From assembly GCF_000247695.1 (NCBI RefSeq), contig NW_004624751.1, positions 26,439,108 to 26,503,107 on the forward strand: a DNA stretch of 64,000 nucleotides. The letters are read 5' to 3'. The notes under the pieces were generated by a model that saw only the letters and a list, made by a program, of their open reading frames with translations, was not told where the DNA came from and did no database searches. The translations under genes were made by a program, and so were the position numbers. The DNA comes from Heterocephalus glaber (taxonomy: Eukaryota > Chordata > Mammalia > Rodentia > Bathyergidae). Shown here piece by piece: positions 45,010-57,212 of this stretch (its first letter is position 1; every line of letters starts with the position of its first letter).

Positions 45010-45209
45010 TGAGAGAGAGAGAGAGATCAAGGGAGGAGGGTGAGTGACATACCCTTCCAGTGATCTGCCTTCCTCCCTGGAGCAGGCTTCCCCTCTTGAC
45101 ATCACATTTAGCTGACTCATCAATGGACATACCTCCATGATCTAATCACCTCTCAAAAGCTCCAGTTATGAGCGCATGAAGCTTTGGGGGACATCTAGGT
45201 ATAAACCAT
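45010..45209 (-). mobile_element. Partial MaLR-type LTR inside the L1
   Basis: A (GA)n start, CTTCCAGTGATCTGCCTTCC, ATGATCTAATCACCTCTCAA, GAAGCTTTGGGGGACATC and GTATAAACCATACTA match the plus-right half of the LTRs at 27917 and 31489. The other half is missing, and about 200 bp of L1 ORF2 expected at this point is missing too, so one deletion probably removed both. Confidence 0.75.
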
Positions 45210-45430
45210 ACTAGATGCTTTGCTATCACCACTTCTATTCATTATAGTACTTAAAAGTTTAGCCCAAGTTATGAGGCAAGATAAAAGAATAAAAGGAACA
45301 AATACAGGAAAAAAAAGAAGAGAAATTCCATATTCACAGATCATTTATATACAGGACCCCTCAAATATTCTACTACAAGCCTCTTTGAACCAAAATACAA
45401 ATTCATCATGGTAGCAGAACTCCCCCTACC

Positions 45431-45482
45431 CTGTCTCTGTCTCTATCTCTGTCTGTCTCTTTGTCTCTGTATGTCTGACTCT
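45431..45482. repeat. (TCTG/TCTC)n simple repeat
   Basis: CTGTCTCTGTCTCTATCTC-type pyrimidine repeat of about 50 bp at the edge of the L1. Confidence 0.9.
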
Positions 45483-46865
45483 TTTGTTCTTCATGACGAA
45501 AGTGTGTGTTTGCTATCATGTTTAATAAAGATTTTTGCAGATGTGAGTAGCAATTTTTAGTACTTAATAGTAACAAATCAAACTGATTTTATTTGTGATA
45601 CCAACTAATTTTTTTTAGTTTAATTCAAAGTGTTTTCAAAAATTTTTCTATTTTTTCTGCATAGGCTTTACGTGAAACCACTGTTCTCCAAGATAGAGTA
45701 TACTTAATATAGTTTTATAGTAGCAGACATGGAAGGGGTCTCTATCTTGATGGTAATGAAACACTATGAAAACTGACAGTTGACTTTGTCAAAATTGTGA
45801 AGGAAGTTGCTGATGTTAATATTCCCTTTCCATTCTGTATTTTGGTGAAAAATCTAAATACTTACCTAATCTCCTCTTTTTCAATTTCTTCCTGGTTATA
45901 AATCTGTGAAAACACATCTTAGGTTTCTTTTTTTTTGGTTCTGGCTATAATACTGACTTTAGAAATCAGTGCATTTTAAATCATTGCGTTTTGTCAACTT
46001 TTCTACCAGTGTCAAGGCCTAAAGTGTGATATATTACTAAGGAGTGCTACAGTGTGTGTAGGATTTGCCCTGTAGTGAGTAGAATACCCATTTTTTTCTT
46101 CAGCAGAGCTGTAAAAGGCTTAGTAGGGAGTTGGAAGAGCCTGTCTCCATCACTGACATGGACTGCTTGCTTTTTCTGCAGTGCTTTGGTTGTGTGGATG
46201 TTACTTTTGTTCATGTGTCCTGGAAATTTTAAAGAAATCAGAGTTTAAAAATTTCTGAAATTGATTCTGGAGATATATGCATGAAAAGAGTTTAGTGCAT
46301 ATAAATATGTCTCTTTTACAAACACATTCCGTGTAAGAATGATCTTGTTTTAAAGGCAGCTTGAGTTTTTCTTCTTTTCTTTCCCAGCCTCTCAAACTCC
46401 TTTAAAACATGAATACAGGCCGTGGGATTTCAATCCCCACATAACAAAATGTCATTTTATATTTGATCCCTAAATATTTTGGAATTGTTGAGATTTTATG
46501 ACTGCCTGACAGTTACACTTAATGTCTAAGCCATGACACTGAGCAGTAAGAGCATAAGGGGCAGGGAAGCATGGAATGGAGTTACTGTTTTGGAGGCAAC
46601 TGGCAGAAAAAACCAGAGGGTTCAAATGTGGTTTGCAGTCTCAGCTTTTGCTGAGGTAATGAAGGAGTAGATTGTTATCTTCTTAAATGTTAAAATCGGA
46701 AGCATTTTGTGCCATAAAATGAAATTTCCAAGAATAGAATAAACTTTATTTCTTACAGGAAGAGATGCAAAGTTACCTTGATCTGTTCTTTACTTTTATT
46801 TAAGCATATAATGTTAGATTTTTGGATTATAAGAGGATTTTATTAAGTTAAAAGATCTGTTGTTG
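45483..46865. other. Unassigned non-coding sequence
   Basis: About 1.4 kb. No repeat or gene recognised. Confidence 0.45.
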
Positions 46866-46958
46866 GGCCGGGGATTTAGCTTAGTTATTCTGCTACCTGC
46901 CTCGAAAGCACAAGGTCCCAAGTTTGATCCCTGGTTCCAAAAAAAAAAAATATATATA
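46866..46958 (+). mobile_element. ID-type SINE with (TA)n tail
   Basis: GGGCCGGGGATTTAGCTTAG ... GCACAAGGTCCCAAGTTTG ... GGTTCC, A12 and (TA)5. ATCTGTTGT before and ATCTATTGT after form a diverged TSD. Confidence 0.92.
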
Positions 46959-48749
46959 TATCTATTGTCAGTAAACTTCTTGACAGACAAATCTGATTAC
47001 ATTGATGAACAACATCAATAGAAATTGCTTTTTCTCTGTGATGATTCTATAATTTTGTACTGATTTATGATGAGAATACTTACTATCTAAAGAGGATGAC
47101 AGTGAAATTCAATGAATTCAATTGCTTTATGGCTGAAAATGCTGTAGTTTGATGTCTTCATTATATATAGATGGAAATAGAAATATATTTTTGAATGGAA
47201 AGTTTGAGAGTGAGTTAATTTTATTTGGCAAAATTACTTTTTAAAATTTTAACCTTAGTACACAAGGCCAGTCTTAGTTTCTGCCTATTTATATTAGATA
47301 CATAATTCATTAAAATTAAAATTTATTTATATATGTGCTTGTTAGTGAATATTCCTAAATGAGACTTTTAAAATGACTCAGTTGTCTGGTGAAGAGCTCT
47401 GGATCCAAAAATGCGGACCTCTTTCTAGGTAATTATAATTAAAATGAAATATTTTTCTCTTCAGACTTTAATAAAACATATTTGGTCTGTATACACTTTG
47501 TAATTTCTATTAGATCAATAAACCATACCTGAGATTGGTTGCTTACATTAATTAAAAAAAAGAAACATGGTACGGCTTTTAGTTTAATAGGTCTTGCTGA
47601 GTCAACTATGATAAGGCGAGGATGATGGCTATTAGAATGGTACGAGTTCATATACAATTTTCAGTGAGACAGAAATGTTTAAACTACATTTATGAATGAT
47701 ATTTTATTTGCCTTGTTGAAATACATGTATGGATTTACTTCGTCTACATCATTTACAGCAGAAGCATTCTGTAGACAGTTGTACATTTTAAGTCACTTCT
47801 GTGGGAGATAAGTAGGCATGTACTGTGAGTAAGAAAGTAGGTGAGTACAGGGAGAGATAGGGGAAGGATAGAGAGATTTTAAAAGTTCTAATGAGCAAGA
47901 GATTTGGAAATGAAGAATGTGTTGTACAAAAAGTTATTACTAATTTAAAATGGTAAAATGCCACTGGAGTTTCTCTTATTGTGGATAGTATCCGTATATG
48001 TGTATGTATAAATAATATATATGTGTGTATATAACATATAAGGGTATGTGGGTATATGTGCAATAAAAATAAAATGAAAAGCAGTGATTATAAAGACTTT
48101 CAAAAGTTTTCCCATGGCTGTGTTTGTCCCAATGTTGATTTCTCCCCTTCTCCCCTGCCAGTATTCAGGAAGGTAGTGTGGAGGCGGCACGTGTCCAGTG
48201 AATCATCAGTACCCCTTACACGCTCTTAGTCTGTAGTACAGTTGAAAGTGCCCCTTGCCAACAGCTCTGGAACTGTCTCCTCCCAAATTTTCTTGTTCCC
48301 TTTGCTCCCCTGGGAATGGACAATCATTGATAACTTGAGAGCCTCCACTTTCCTGTGGCTTGCATTGCTGTTTGGCCAAGTACTTCGAATTCAGGCCATT
48401 TGAGATACATAAGTGAGCACACGCACGTATGTGAGATTTCTGTCTCTTCGGACAGTTGCCAGTTTATCTTGGTAAAACCTCTTTGTTCCTTTTCTCTCTC
48501 TTATTAAAGAGAAAATGACCCTCTTTCTGCTGTTCTGTTGGTTTTTATGGCCATAGTAGACCTGTGTCTATGTAGTGTACATTTAGCAAATATATTAAAA
48601 TAGAATATCCCAGTAATACAATCAAGAAGAGATCTCATTTTAAATAGAAATAAGCGACGTACCATTCAGAGGATTTCAGACTTCCTGAAGTTGTGTGAAT
48701 TGTCTTTGCTGACTTTTTTACTTTTGGTTGAGAATATTCATTCTCGGTT
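46959..48749. other. Unassigned AT-rich sequence
   Basis: About 1.8 kb. A TATG/TGTA-rich patch at 47,990-48,060 gives spurious minus ORFs. Nothing else is recognisable. Confidence 0.45.
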
Positions 48750-49480
48750 TATCTGTGTAGTTCACATGTAGGAAAGTACACATATTAGACACATGCAGAT
48801 GGATGAACTCACACAAAACAAACACATACTTGCAGTATCCACCTAGATCGAGTCATAAAAGAGTACCAGCAGCTACCTGCCCAAGTCAACTCTGGTGCTA
48901 TCTCCATCACCAGAGACCATCTGTCCCAGAGCACTGTAGAGGAACATATGCCCCTTTTGAGTACAGCTGTTTTCATGCAGAATTGTTTTTGGGATCCACA
49001 TTTATTTTTTCCTTCTTCATTGCTATATAATATTTATTCATAGAAATTTATTGTGTAGCTTACGTTGTCCAGTTTATCCATTATACTGTTGATAGATATT
49101 TGGGTTGATTCTGTTTATTAGCTGTTGGGAGTATACTGTTGTAAATTTTCTTAAGTGTTTTTTAGCACACTGTGTACATATTTTTGTATGGTATGTTTGT
49201 AAATGTGGAACTAAGTCTTAGGGAATATTTTTCCATGTTACTAGACTCTGCCAAACAGTTTTCCTAAGTGGTTGTATCAGTTTAGACTCATCCACTGTAT
49301 GTGAGGGTTCAAAATACTCCCATGTTCTTACCATTCTCTGTATTCATGCTCACATTTTGCCATTTAAGTGGCCGTATGTCGGTGTCTCATGATTTTAATT
49401 AATACTCAATGGTCAGTGTTGATGTCTTTCACATGTTAATGTCCATTTGTCCCCGTATTCTTGGAAAGAACTCCACTTTA
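48750..49480 (-). mobile_element. Ancient LINE-1 ORF2/3' UTR fragment
   Basis: Antisense L1 landmarks in order: TTCTTCATTGCTATATAATA, TCCAGTTTATCCATTATAC, GATATTTGGGTTGATTCTG, ACTCTGCCAAACAGTTTTCC, AAGTGGTTGTATCAG, CACATTTTGCCATTTAAGTG. High divergence and no coding. Confidence 0.75.
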
Positions 49481-49971
49481 TTCTTGTCCATTAAAAATAG
49501 TGGCTTATCTCTTTTTCTTTAATATTTCTAAAATTGAACCAAAGCCTAAATACAATAGGACATTTAGTAGGGAGGGTAAGAATCATGGAAATGTCATTCA
49601 GGTAGAAATACTTACTTGCTCATTTGTTTAGCCAGTGTTTATTGAATGCCTCTTGTGTCTGTACCTTTACAGTGGTAATAGGATAGTGTTTGGTTTAAGG
49701 ATCTACCAGTTCAGTGGTATTTTAGGGTAAGTAAAAAGACATCAAGAATACTTGTTCAGAAATTAAGGGCTAAGGGAGTGTCCAATGAAAGCATATGTGG
49801 GGCTTGGTAAGTCTCTGGTTTAACAAGAAAAGAGCCCAAACTTAAATGAAAAGTAGGAGTTAGCAAAATTGTGGTAGAGGGAACAGTATATAGTGTAAAT
49901 GTTCGTGTTTGAGAGGCCATAATGTCTGTGGAGAGAAAGGGTATATGTGGTATTTTTTTAAAAATGTCTTA

Positions 49972-50040
49972 AAATATTATTTACTGAGCACCTCTCATGT
50001 GCCAACCCCGTGGAAGTCAGGAGGACACTATGGGGATAAA
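49972..50040 (-). repeat. MIR-class fragment
   Basis: TTATTTACTGAGCACCTCTC, ATGTGCCAACCCCGTGG: the 3' end of a MIR/L2-type element in reverse complement. Confidence 0.6.
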
Positions 50041-50064
50041 AGTATTAACGACAATGATGATGAT

Positions 50065-50225
50065 AAGCACCATAATTTACTGAGTGCTGACTGTGTGCTG
50101 GACATTGTGCTCGGTACTTACTTGCATTATGTTGTTGAATTCCCATAGCCAGTTCATGGCGCAGGCGCTGTTACTACTTGTTTGTTATATTTGAGGGTAT
50201 TGGTTGTAGAGAGGCTAAGTATCTT
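50065..50225 (-). repeat. MIR SINE
   Basis: ATAATTTACTGAGTGCTGAC, TGTGTGCTGGACATTGTGC and TCGGTACTTACTTGCATTAT, then TGTAGAGAGGCTAAGTATC, in reverse-complement MIR order. Confidence 0.75.
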
Positions 50226-50424
50226 CAGTAAGTCCTGCAATACCTTTGTGCTCATGGAACTTATAATCTAGTGAAGACTTTATATGTGTAATTTGTTGTG
50301 TAATTTCTAAACTGTAAATGTATCAAGGGTTACAGAATTAAATTAGTGGTGGGGTCTGTATATGATAACAGTTAAGAGTTGTAAGACACTGGAAGAGGTA
50401 AGAATAAACATTCTTAGCATTGTT

Positions 50425-50515
50425 TTAAAATTCTATATTTATATAATATATAGTATACTTCATACATTATATATTATACATAATACTAGAGGTAATTATA
50501 TATAAACCTATTTGT
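50425..50515. repeat. AT-rich low-complexity tract
   Basis: TATA/ATAT-rich, with several short palindromes such as TATATTATACATAATA. Confidence 0.75.
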
Positions 50516-50754
50516 ATCCAATTATGATAAATAAAAGGCAAGTATGGAAGTTATTGAGCATAGAATTTGGGTTTGATTCCTTTTCTTACAAAAAAAAATT
50601 TATCAAGTATTTGGTGTCCAGCACTAAGCTGGTACTAGAGATCTAATAACAAATACAATAATCCAGGTTATATTTGATGAAAGGAACTCCTAAGAGCTGG
50701 TGGGAAAAAAAATACCCCCAAACTGAAAAACTTCCCTTATTCTCTCTTTTTAAA

Positions 50755-50885
50755 ATTTGTCATTTAATTTCTATCAGTACATGTTTGTAGTACATGATTA
50801 CATTTATAGTGAGGAGTAGGTACGCGTATGTAACACATCTTAATTCTTTTTACGTCTCCTTCCTCTTCCTGGATTTGTTTCCTAA
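50755..50885 (-). mobile_element. LINE-1 3' UTR fragment
   Basis: TTTCTATCAGTACATGTTTG, ATGATTACATTTATAGTGAG and TAACACATCTTAATTCTTT parallel the L1 3' end at 36,825-36,905 with divergence. Confidence 0.55.
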
Positions 50886-51868
50886 CACCATTACTTGCTC
50901 TTTAGCTGTGACAACTCTTAACCTCATGATCACTTGGAAAAATATTGTCATAAGCCTGTATTTTGACCATTTCAAAGTTTGGTCATCTTGTGCAGCAAAG
51001 CATATGCTGTTCATCTGTTTCCTGAAGTTTTGATCTGCTGAACACTAACAAAAAAAATTCATGTGCACACTGAGACTTTGTAAAGTATTTACTTTGGGCC
51101 CTGAAGAAAAGTTTTCGATTGGACGGAAGGCTCTGAAAAAAGGAGGTTATAATTGAAATGTCAGCAAATAAAACTTTGATGATTGCAGTTGATGCTACTG
51201 GAATATTAAGTATACCTGTTAACTGCGTTTTTTCTTTTCAGCATATAAATTTTAATATACGCTCTGTACCTTTCCAGCCACATTTCCTATATCAGTAGTC
51301 CCTTGTGGCAACTTTATCTTTGAATACAAACTATTCTCGTTCAATATTTGAGTAGTGATAATGGGTTTTATTCTATACATAACAGCCTCAGTACCTTAAA
51401 CTGCAGCCAGGATAACTTTACCTTTTGCAGGAATTAGAGTGCTTTACATTCTAAATGGCAATCTTAATGTTTTATTCATTACCAGTAAATAAATGCAGGG
51501 CACTCAATGAAGACTGTTTATTAGTGTGGGCTAGGGAAATCTTTCACTGTATTAGTGGAATGTCCTCTATTGGGATAATGTACCCAAACTACTCAAACAC
51601 AATGTTTTGAGGGTTTCTAGAACATTTTGACAATACAAGTTGTATTTAAACAAATTTCAATAGCCCACAGTGGACTGGAAGTCTAAATTATGGGAGAATC
51701 TTTGAAAAATCATATTTTTTCATAGCTATTATAAAAGATTCTTGTCACTTTTGAGAATCACCCCATAGTCTACTTCTCAAACTTTTCCTTAGGACAGGAA
51801 AATAATTCCAATTGTGTGGTTGAAAGTAGCCTCCTGTGATCAGGGAGTTTAATCTAACTCTCTTGTTA
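50886..51868. other. Unassigned, mostly unique sequence
   Basis: No named repeat, no coding. Confidence 0.45.
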
Positions 51869-51972
51869 CTTTTTTTTTATTATTATTTTATTTTTGGTAC
51901 CAGGGATCAAACTCAGGACCTTGTGCTTAATGAGGCAGGCACGGTGCCACCGAGCTAAATCCCTGGCCCACG
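51869..51972 (-). mobile_element. ID-type SINE, young
   Basis: A T-rich tail with TTATTATTATTTTA, then GGTACCAGGGATCAAACTCAG ... GGTGCCACCGAGCTAAATCC. ACTCTCTTGTTA flanks it on both sides (51857-51868 and 51973-51984). Confidence 0.95.
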
Positions 51973-51984
51973 ACTCTCTTGTTA

Positions 51985-53520
51985 TTTTAAATCATGTGAT
52001 TTTAAAATTCACAATATGGTGTTTGTTTTAATATAAATTTTCAAAAAAATAAAAAAATAGAGATTGATGGTTCAGTAAGAAGCACCATATTTTATTCAAT
52101 GAATTTATGTTTCTCTGGCATACCATTGCAAGGTCCCAAATAAATCTGGGGTTTCTATAGTTTGTAATTTTTTTGTCATCCTGGATATTTTGAAATTGAA
52201 GGTGAGAATTGTATAGCACATATCAACTGGCTGATGTGTAAATGTATTTGGGGTCAGTACAGCAGTTTAAAATAATTCATCCCATATTTTAAAACTTAGA
52301 TTTCATAGGTAGGTACTGATTTTTTATTCTTTTTGGGTTGCAACTACAAGGTTGTCAGGAGTGCCATACCAGAGGCCTTTTCCAAGAGGACATTCATTGG
52401 CCTTGTGACTTTCATTCTTACCTTGGCTACCTGCACTCCTTTGTTGGAACTTCCCACCTTCTATGAGCATTTGGATTTGTTGTTCCTAAAGTAAATGAGC
52501 CCAGGGCTTCCCAGTGATACACTGTGTGTTAGTTACAGATATGATGAGGTGTTGTGAATATAGTTGGGAAGCATTGGTTCACCTTTTGGTAATTTTATGC
52601 ATGGCCTTGCACCTCCAGGCTGTCCCAAGCTTGGGGGTTCAGAGTATCTTTTTAAATAGGAGCTTCTCCTGAGTTTATTCCAAGCTGTGGAGAACTGTCA
52701 GCTTTAGGGTTTCTACAGACATAGAAGTAAATCCACGTGTTCTTCACCTGGTATGTCCTCTCTCTGCTGTTTGAGGTTTTTTGATTCATCAGAGTTTCAG
52801 TGTCCCCTGAGCACTGCCCTATTTATGTGACCATATGGCCCTGATGACAGCATCCTCACAGTTTGAGTGCCCTCTCCAAGCAAGGCAGAGATATTTGTTA
52901 ACGACTGTATGTTTGAAAATGCTGTCTCTGCATATAGCTCCATGAATAAAACAGTAATGACTGATTAGTTATAATATGCGGTTTTTTTCTTTTTAGGTAT
53001 TGCTAGTTGTCTATGAAAGAGCTAAAGAGCTATGCAGTTCCTTAAATGTACAGTGAGCTCTTTTGTGAATTACACATTATGAAAATTCTAAACTCTTAAT
53101 AAAATTTGTTTATTTAGAGGAGTGCCTCAGGAGAAAGGTACAAGGAGCAATAGTAAGACACAGAATGAAAATGTTATTGTCAGTATGTTTGACATTTAGA
53201 AATTAGTAGTATTTGGCCTAAGTTTCCAAATGGCACAGAAACACAGTATTCTTGCCTGTATTCAGCTTAATGATGTATATTGTCCAGTACATTTCCCATC
53301 ACCAGTGGATTAGCTGTGTGATGCAGAATAGGTTACATTTCATTTTATCAGTTTAAACACAATTGTGCTTCAGGACAGAACAGTGGACCCGGGAGTGGAT
53401 ACTGGGCTCTGTTTCTGGTCCTCTGAGACTTGTTAAGTCTTAATAGGCTATGAGGATTATGGAAAGCCCTTGACACACTTCTGTTCAAGCATGGCTGTGC
53501 ATGAATGACTGTTGCAGAAG
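51985..53520. other. Unassigned non-coding sequence
   Basis: About 1.5 kb with no recognised repeat or gene. Confidence 0.45.
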
Positions 53521-53540
53521 ACACACACACACACACACAC
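53521..53540. repeat. (AC)10 microsatellite
   Basis: Perfect dinucleotide repeat. Confidence 0.95.
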
Positions 53541-54774
53541 TTTTGAGATCATTTTGCAAGAATTTCAGTGAGCTCAAGATTGATAATGTGGTGAGATAAA
53601 AATCAGGTACCAGCAAGAATCAGATGCATTCTGTACAATCATAGCTCACCAAGGAATAGAAGATTGTGCTAAATTAACAGTATATGTTGTGATACACTTA
53701 CATCAAAATACATTAAATGCTAGATTAAACAAGAAAATAGGTCTTTTGAAAATTATTGGACAAAGCACACATGTCATTAAGGTCTATGTAAAATAAATAA
53801 AAGGCCAGGAAAATTTCCATTGTGTTGTAAAAGGTCACGAGGGTTTGAAATGTGGGACCTCCACCAAGACTGTACCATAAAAACGTCAAGCCACTTAAGT
53901 AATTTTAAAGTTCCTAATCACTACATTAAAAAATAAAAAGACATAGTGGATATTAATTTTAACCATAACATTTAATTATTTTTACTACAGTGTCTTCAAA
54001 ATCTGGTATGTATTTCATGCTCACAGAAGTGAAATTGGGCCAACCACATTTCCTATGCTCCATGAACATGCGTGAAGTGACAGGGAGCAGTGTGCCTCTT
54101 CAGTTCTATGAGCAGAGATTTTATAGTAGTCTGATTCAGACATTCATGATGTTTGTAAAAATGTGACATGTTTCCTTCTGATATGTAGAGTTTTTTATTT
54201 TTAACTAGACTAGTGATTTAGTTGGAAAGAGGAGGATTTTAAGTATTTGATGTAGTGAATGATTAAAGTAATAAAGGTGTGGATTTCCTAATAATTAATA
54301 GGCACAATGATATTAAAGGAGCAATAACATGGTACATGTAGACAACATCGAAAATCAAAGCCTATGTCCAGAATAGATTACATTTTTAAAAATAATAAAA
54401 AATCTCCTTGAGCAGGAATTCTGGATGATGGTTTTTCCAAATAATCTTGTACTCCTAAGTGTTTTAATGTATTTGAATCATATTACTATGAAAAGTCTTT
54501 TGCCTTTTTTTCTGTGAAAGGAGAGTGTGACATGATGATGTATGTTTTCTGTAAATCTGGTTGTCTTTAGGGGCATTTCCCCTTTCCTAGCATAATTTAA
54601 GATGAGAAGAGGCTTCTGTGGCTTTTTCCTAATCTTGGGCACAAGCAACTTTTGTGACTTCATAGTATTGCTTAGTTCTGTGTTTTAAAAACATAAAATA
54701 TATTTATCAATAAGAAAAATATAAGTTAATAATGACTATTCTTATCAAATGCCTTCTGGAAATTGCATTTGTTA
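53541..54774. other. Unassigned AT-rich sequence
   Basis: No recognised element. Confidence 0.45.
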
Positions 54775-54955
54775 CATCCTTCAAATACGACAGAGATACC
54801 GTGAGGCAGGTATTATTTTAGCAATCTCATGGATGTGGGAAAATGGAACTTTAGAGATTCTGTGACTAAGCCAGAGCTATATCACTTGGTGGTGGTGGTG
54901 GAAAAGTGGAATTTGAATTCAGGGGCATAAGGTTTCAAGTCTGACCCAACATCAG
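54775..54955 (-). repeat. MIR SINE with (GGT)n interruption
   Basis: GGCAGGTATTATTTTAGCAA, TGGAACTTTAGAGATTCTGT, GACTAAGCCAGAGCTATAT, GGAATTTGAATTCAGG: MIR reverse complement, with a GGTGGTGGTGGTGG run in the middle. Confidence 0.7.
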
Positions 54956-55549
54956 GAGGTTGGTAAAGTGATTGAAGGAAACATAACCTGCTCTGATGAA
55001 CCTTGCAGTTAATCAGTGTCTTGGGCCTTGCTTTCCGGTGACCTGTGAGTCTGAAACTTCACGCTAGGAGTGTGTGGCTGTTGTCAGGGATGCTCTTGCC
55101 TCTTGTCTCTGAGAAAAGCTCCATTACAAACACAATGCTCTGTCAAACAAATGCTGTTAGACTTGAATTGAGACTGCTTCAGTCTACCAAATGCAGGTGG
55201 AGAAGTGCTACCCAGAGAGCAACAGGATTATCTGCCTGTGGCTCCTGGTGGACAGCATGTGACTCCTCAGTGGCTGCCTGGATCCAGAGTCCGTGCTGCA
55301 GTGAAGAGTCTTGTAATGTCACACTGGGAAGCACCTGAGACCTGCTATGTCTGTACCTGGCACACATACTGTCCATGCTTCCAGTACACACAAGTGACGT
55401 CCAGTCGTGTCTAAATACGCTGCTTCTGGAGCTGTTAAAATCCCATCCTTTATTTATCTCCTTATCTCTTGTTGCTCTCCCATTCATCATCTGGCTGATG
55501 CTGCAGTGGCTCACCACCTCCATGTTGTGCCAAGCTCAATGCCTCAGTA
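54956..55549. other. Unassigned sequence with overlapping short ORFs
   Basis: GC-richer than average. ORFs of 69-114 residues overlap on both strands at 55,045-55,523. None has a domain I know, and no splice or promoter context supports them. Confidence 0.35.
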
Positions 55550-55757
55550 AGAGGCACAATGGCATGAGGGAAACAGTATGTTTTTGGGATCAAACAAAAG
55601 TGAGTCCAAATCCCAGCTATACAGTTCTATGGCTATCAAACTGTGTATTTCTTCACTTGTAAAGTGGAGGTTAATGCCTTTTCTTCACAAGGTTACCATG
55701 AGGATTACGGAAGATAATGTGTGTGAAGTATCTACCATCTGTGTGGCACATACTTGA
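55550..55757 (+). repeat. MIR SINE
   Basis: GGCACAATGGCATGAGGG, GTGAGTCCAAATCCCAGC, TGTGTATTTCTTCACTTGTA, AAAGTGGAGGTTAATGCC, AAGGTTACCATGAGGATTAC, TCTGTGTGGCACATA: the MIR order throughout. Confidence 0.85.
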
Positions 55758-56476
55758 TTCATGGGTTGTATTTTTACTGCTGAGATACTATTGTAAATAA
55801 TGCACTCCTTTAAATTATATAGGACAAAGTGACAGGTACATTTTTGAGCCCTCCAAGTAGCTGTGGTAAAACTGTAGGGAAAGAGATTATTTACAGTCAC
55901 AGATAAACTCTATTATAATGCTGTGCTTTATTGAACTGTGCTTAGCAAAGAAATCCACTTTGCTCACCTTCAAAATTCTCGAAGCCTTGAGTACATCTTT
56001 TGCTATCTCCAGAGGATCATTCAACTACTGCTGTGTCCACAGGCTTAGCTGGGAAATAGTGAAAATATTTCATTCCACGGCCTCCATTTTTACCTCCTAA
56101 AATTTTCTGTTCAGAACACTGTATAGTTAAAGTCAAGAGGAATGTGAGTTGTAGTTCACAGTTGACATAATAGTTATCCATTTTATCACTGTCCAGAGCA
56201 GGTTAGGAGCTGCTGGAAATGAGAACATTATGAGTTCATCAATGTAGATAAGAACTCAAACTCTGAAACAGTATTAATTTATCCCAGATCATTACATATG
56301 CCTTATATAGATTTGGGCATTTTTAACATGTTGGATTCATAGGATCCTCAGCTTTAAAAATGGAAGGAGATGTTAAGATCCTTTACCCTTCAGTTTCGTA
56401 GATGACTGCCTGTGGCCCAGAAAGCTTAACTTGCTAGCTAGAACACAGTGTTTAATGGCTCTAATGTAATGTAATT
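55758..56476. other. Unassigned sequence
   Basis: Near 56,370-56,430 a MIR-like stretch (CAGTTTCGTAGATGACTGCC, GGCCCAGAAAGCTTAAC) is too weak to call. Confidence 0.35.
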
Positions 56477-56490
56477 AAGAAAGGATGGCT

Positions 56491-56592
56491 TGGGCTGGGG
56501 ATTTAGCTCAGTGGTTTCACTGCCTGCTGCGCAAGCGCAAAGACCCAAGTTCGATCCCCGGTACCAAAAAAAAAAACAAAACAAAAAAACGC
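56491..56592 (+). mobile_element. ID-type SINE, young, exact 14-bp TSD
   Basis: TGGGCTGGGGATTTAGCTCAG ... GCGCAAGCGCAAAGACCC ... GTTCGATCCCCGGTACC, with an A-rich tail containing AAAAC. AAGAAAGGATGGCT is repeated exactly at 56477-56490 and 56593-56606. Confidence 0.97.
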
Positions 56593-56606
56593 AAGAAAGG
56601 ATGGCT

Positions 56607-56999
56607 CTGTGGCTTTTTTTCATCTACTTAGACATATCTCCAATCATATAATAGCTAGTAATTGCTACAATAATTCAGAATATCGCTAACAGAAATTTCC
56701 CCAAAATGTACCCAGTAACTTGTGTGCATCAAACACTGTTGGTAGGTAAAAGGGTTTGCCCGAGAGCTGGAGTGCTGCATGTGTTTTGAGCTACTTGGCC
56801 ACTCGTGACTTCTTAACTGAGTGGTCCCTGGGTGATTGGGTGACTCATGCACCCAGGACATCACCGTCAATTTAGGCAATCTGACTTACAGTTATGAGTT
56901 TGTCACATCAAACTCAGGAAAGCTGTTTTGGTTCATTTTCATGAAATAAAATAGGTGCAAAGATGACATCTTACGTCCCTCAGTAAATTTTCCCAGGTG
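56607..56999. other. Unassigned sequence
   Basis: No recognised element. Confidence 0.4.
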
Positions 57000-57128
57000 A
57001 ATACATTTCGTTTTACTACATCCAAATTAAAAAATTAAAACATTCTCATCCAAAAAGTCTCCCTTCTTTTCAGTTCCACTCATTGCTGTGTCCAAAAGTA
57101 ACCACTACTTTGATTTCTGTTACCATTT

Positions 57129-57212
57129 TTTTTTTTTTGGTACCGGGGATCAAACTCAGGTCCTTGTGCTTGGGAGGCAGGCAGTGGAATCACTGAGCTA
57201 AATCCCCGGCCC
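57129..57212 (-). mobile_element. ID-type SINE nested in old L1
   Basis: GGTACCGGGGATCAAACTCAG ... GGCAGTGGAATCACTGAGC ... TAAATCCCCGGCCC. GTTACCATTT lies on both sides. Confidence 0.94.

Larger units (their letters stand above)
43527..45415 (+). mobile_element. Inverted 5' part of the twin-primed LINE-1
   Basis: Sense-strand L1 ORF2 from the endonuclease end into the reverse transcriptase. A stretch like EAHFQTNGLNRYLHSVLPNN leads into NRIHIFLGAHRTFSKIANILAHK. Then [37 protein letters not shown] and, after an LTR insert, SPLLFIIVLKSLAQVMRQDK. It spans roughly ORF2 residues 200-750, while the adjoining antisense piece starts near 790. The order and orientation are those of a twin-priming 5' inversion with a small junction deletion. 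Stops, frameshifts and nested elements make it non-functional. Confidence 0.9.

Noticed and set aside
44338..45047. Plus-strand ORFs with reverse-transcriptase motifs
   Set aside because: Part of the inverted arm of a dead LINE-1, interrupted by SINEs and an LTR; not an intact retroelement.
55045..55523. Overlapping 97- and 114-residue ORFs
   Set aside because: Opposite-strand pair with no recognisable similarity and no exon signals; next to a MIR.
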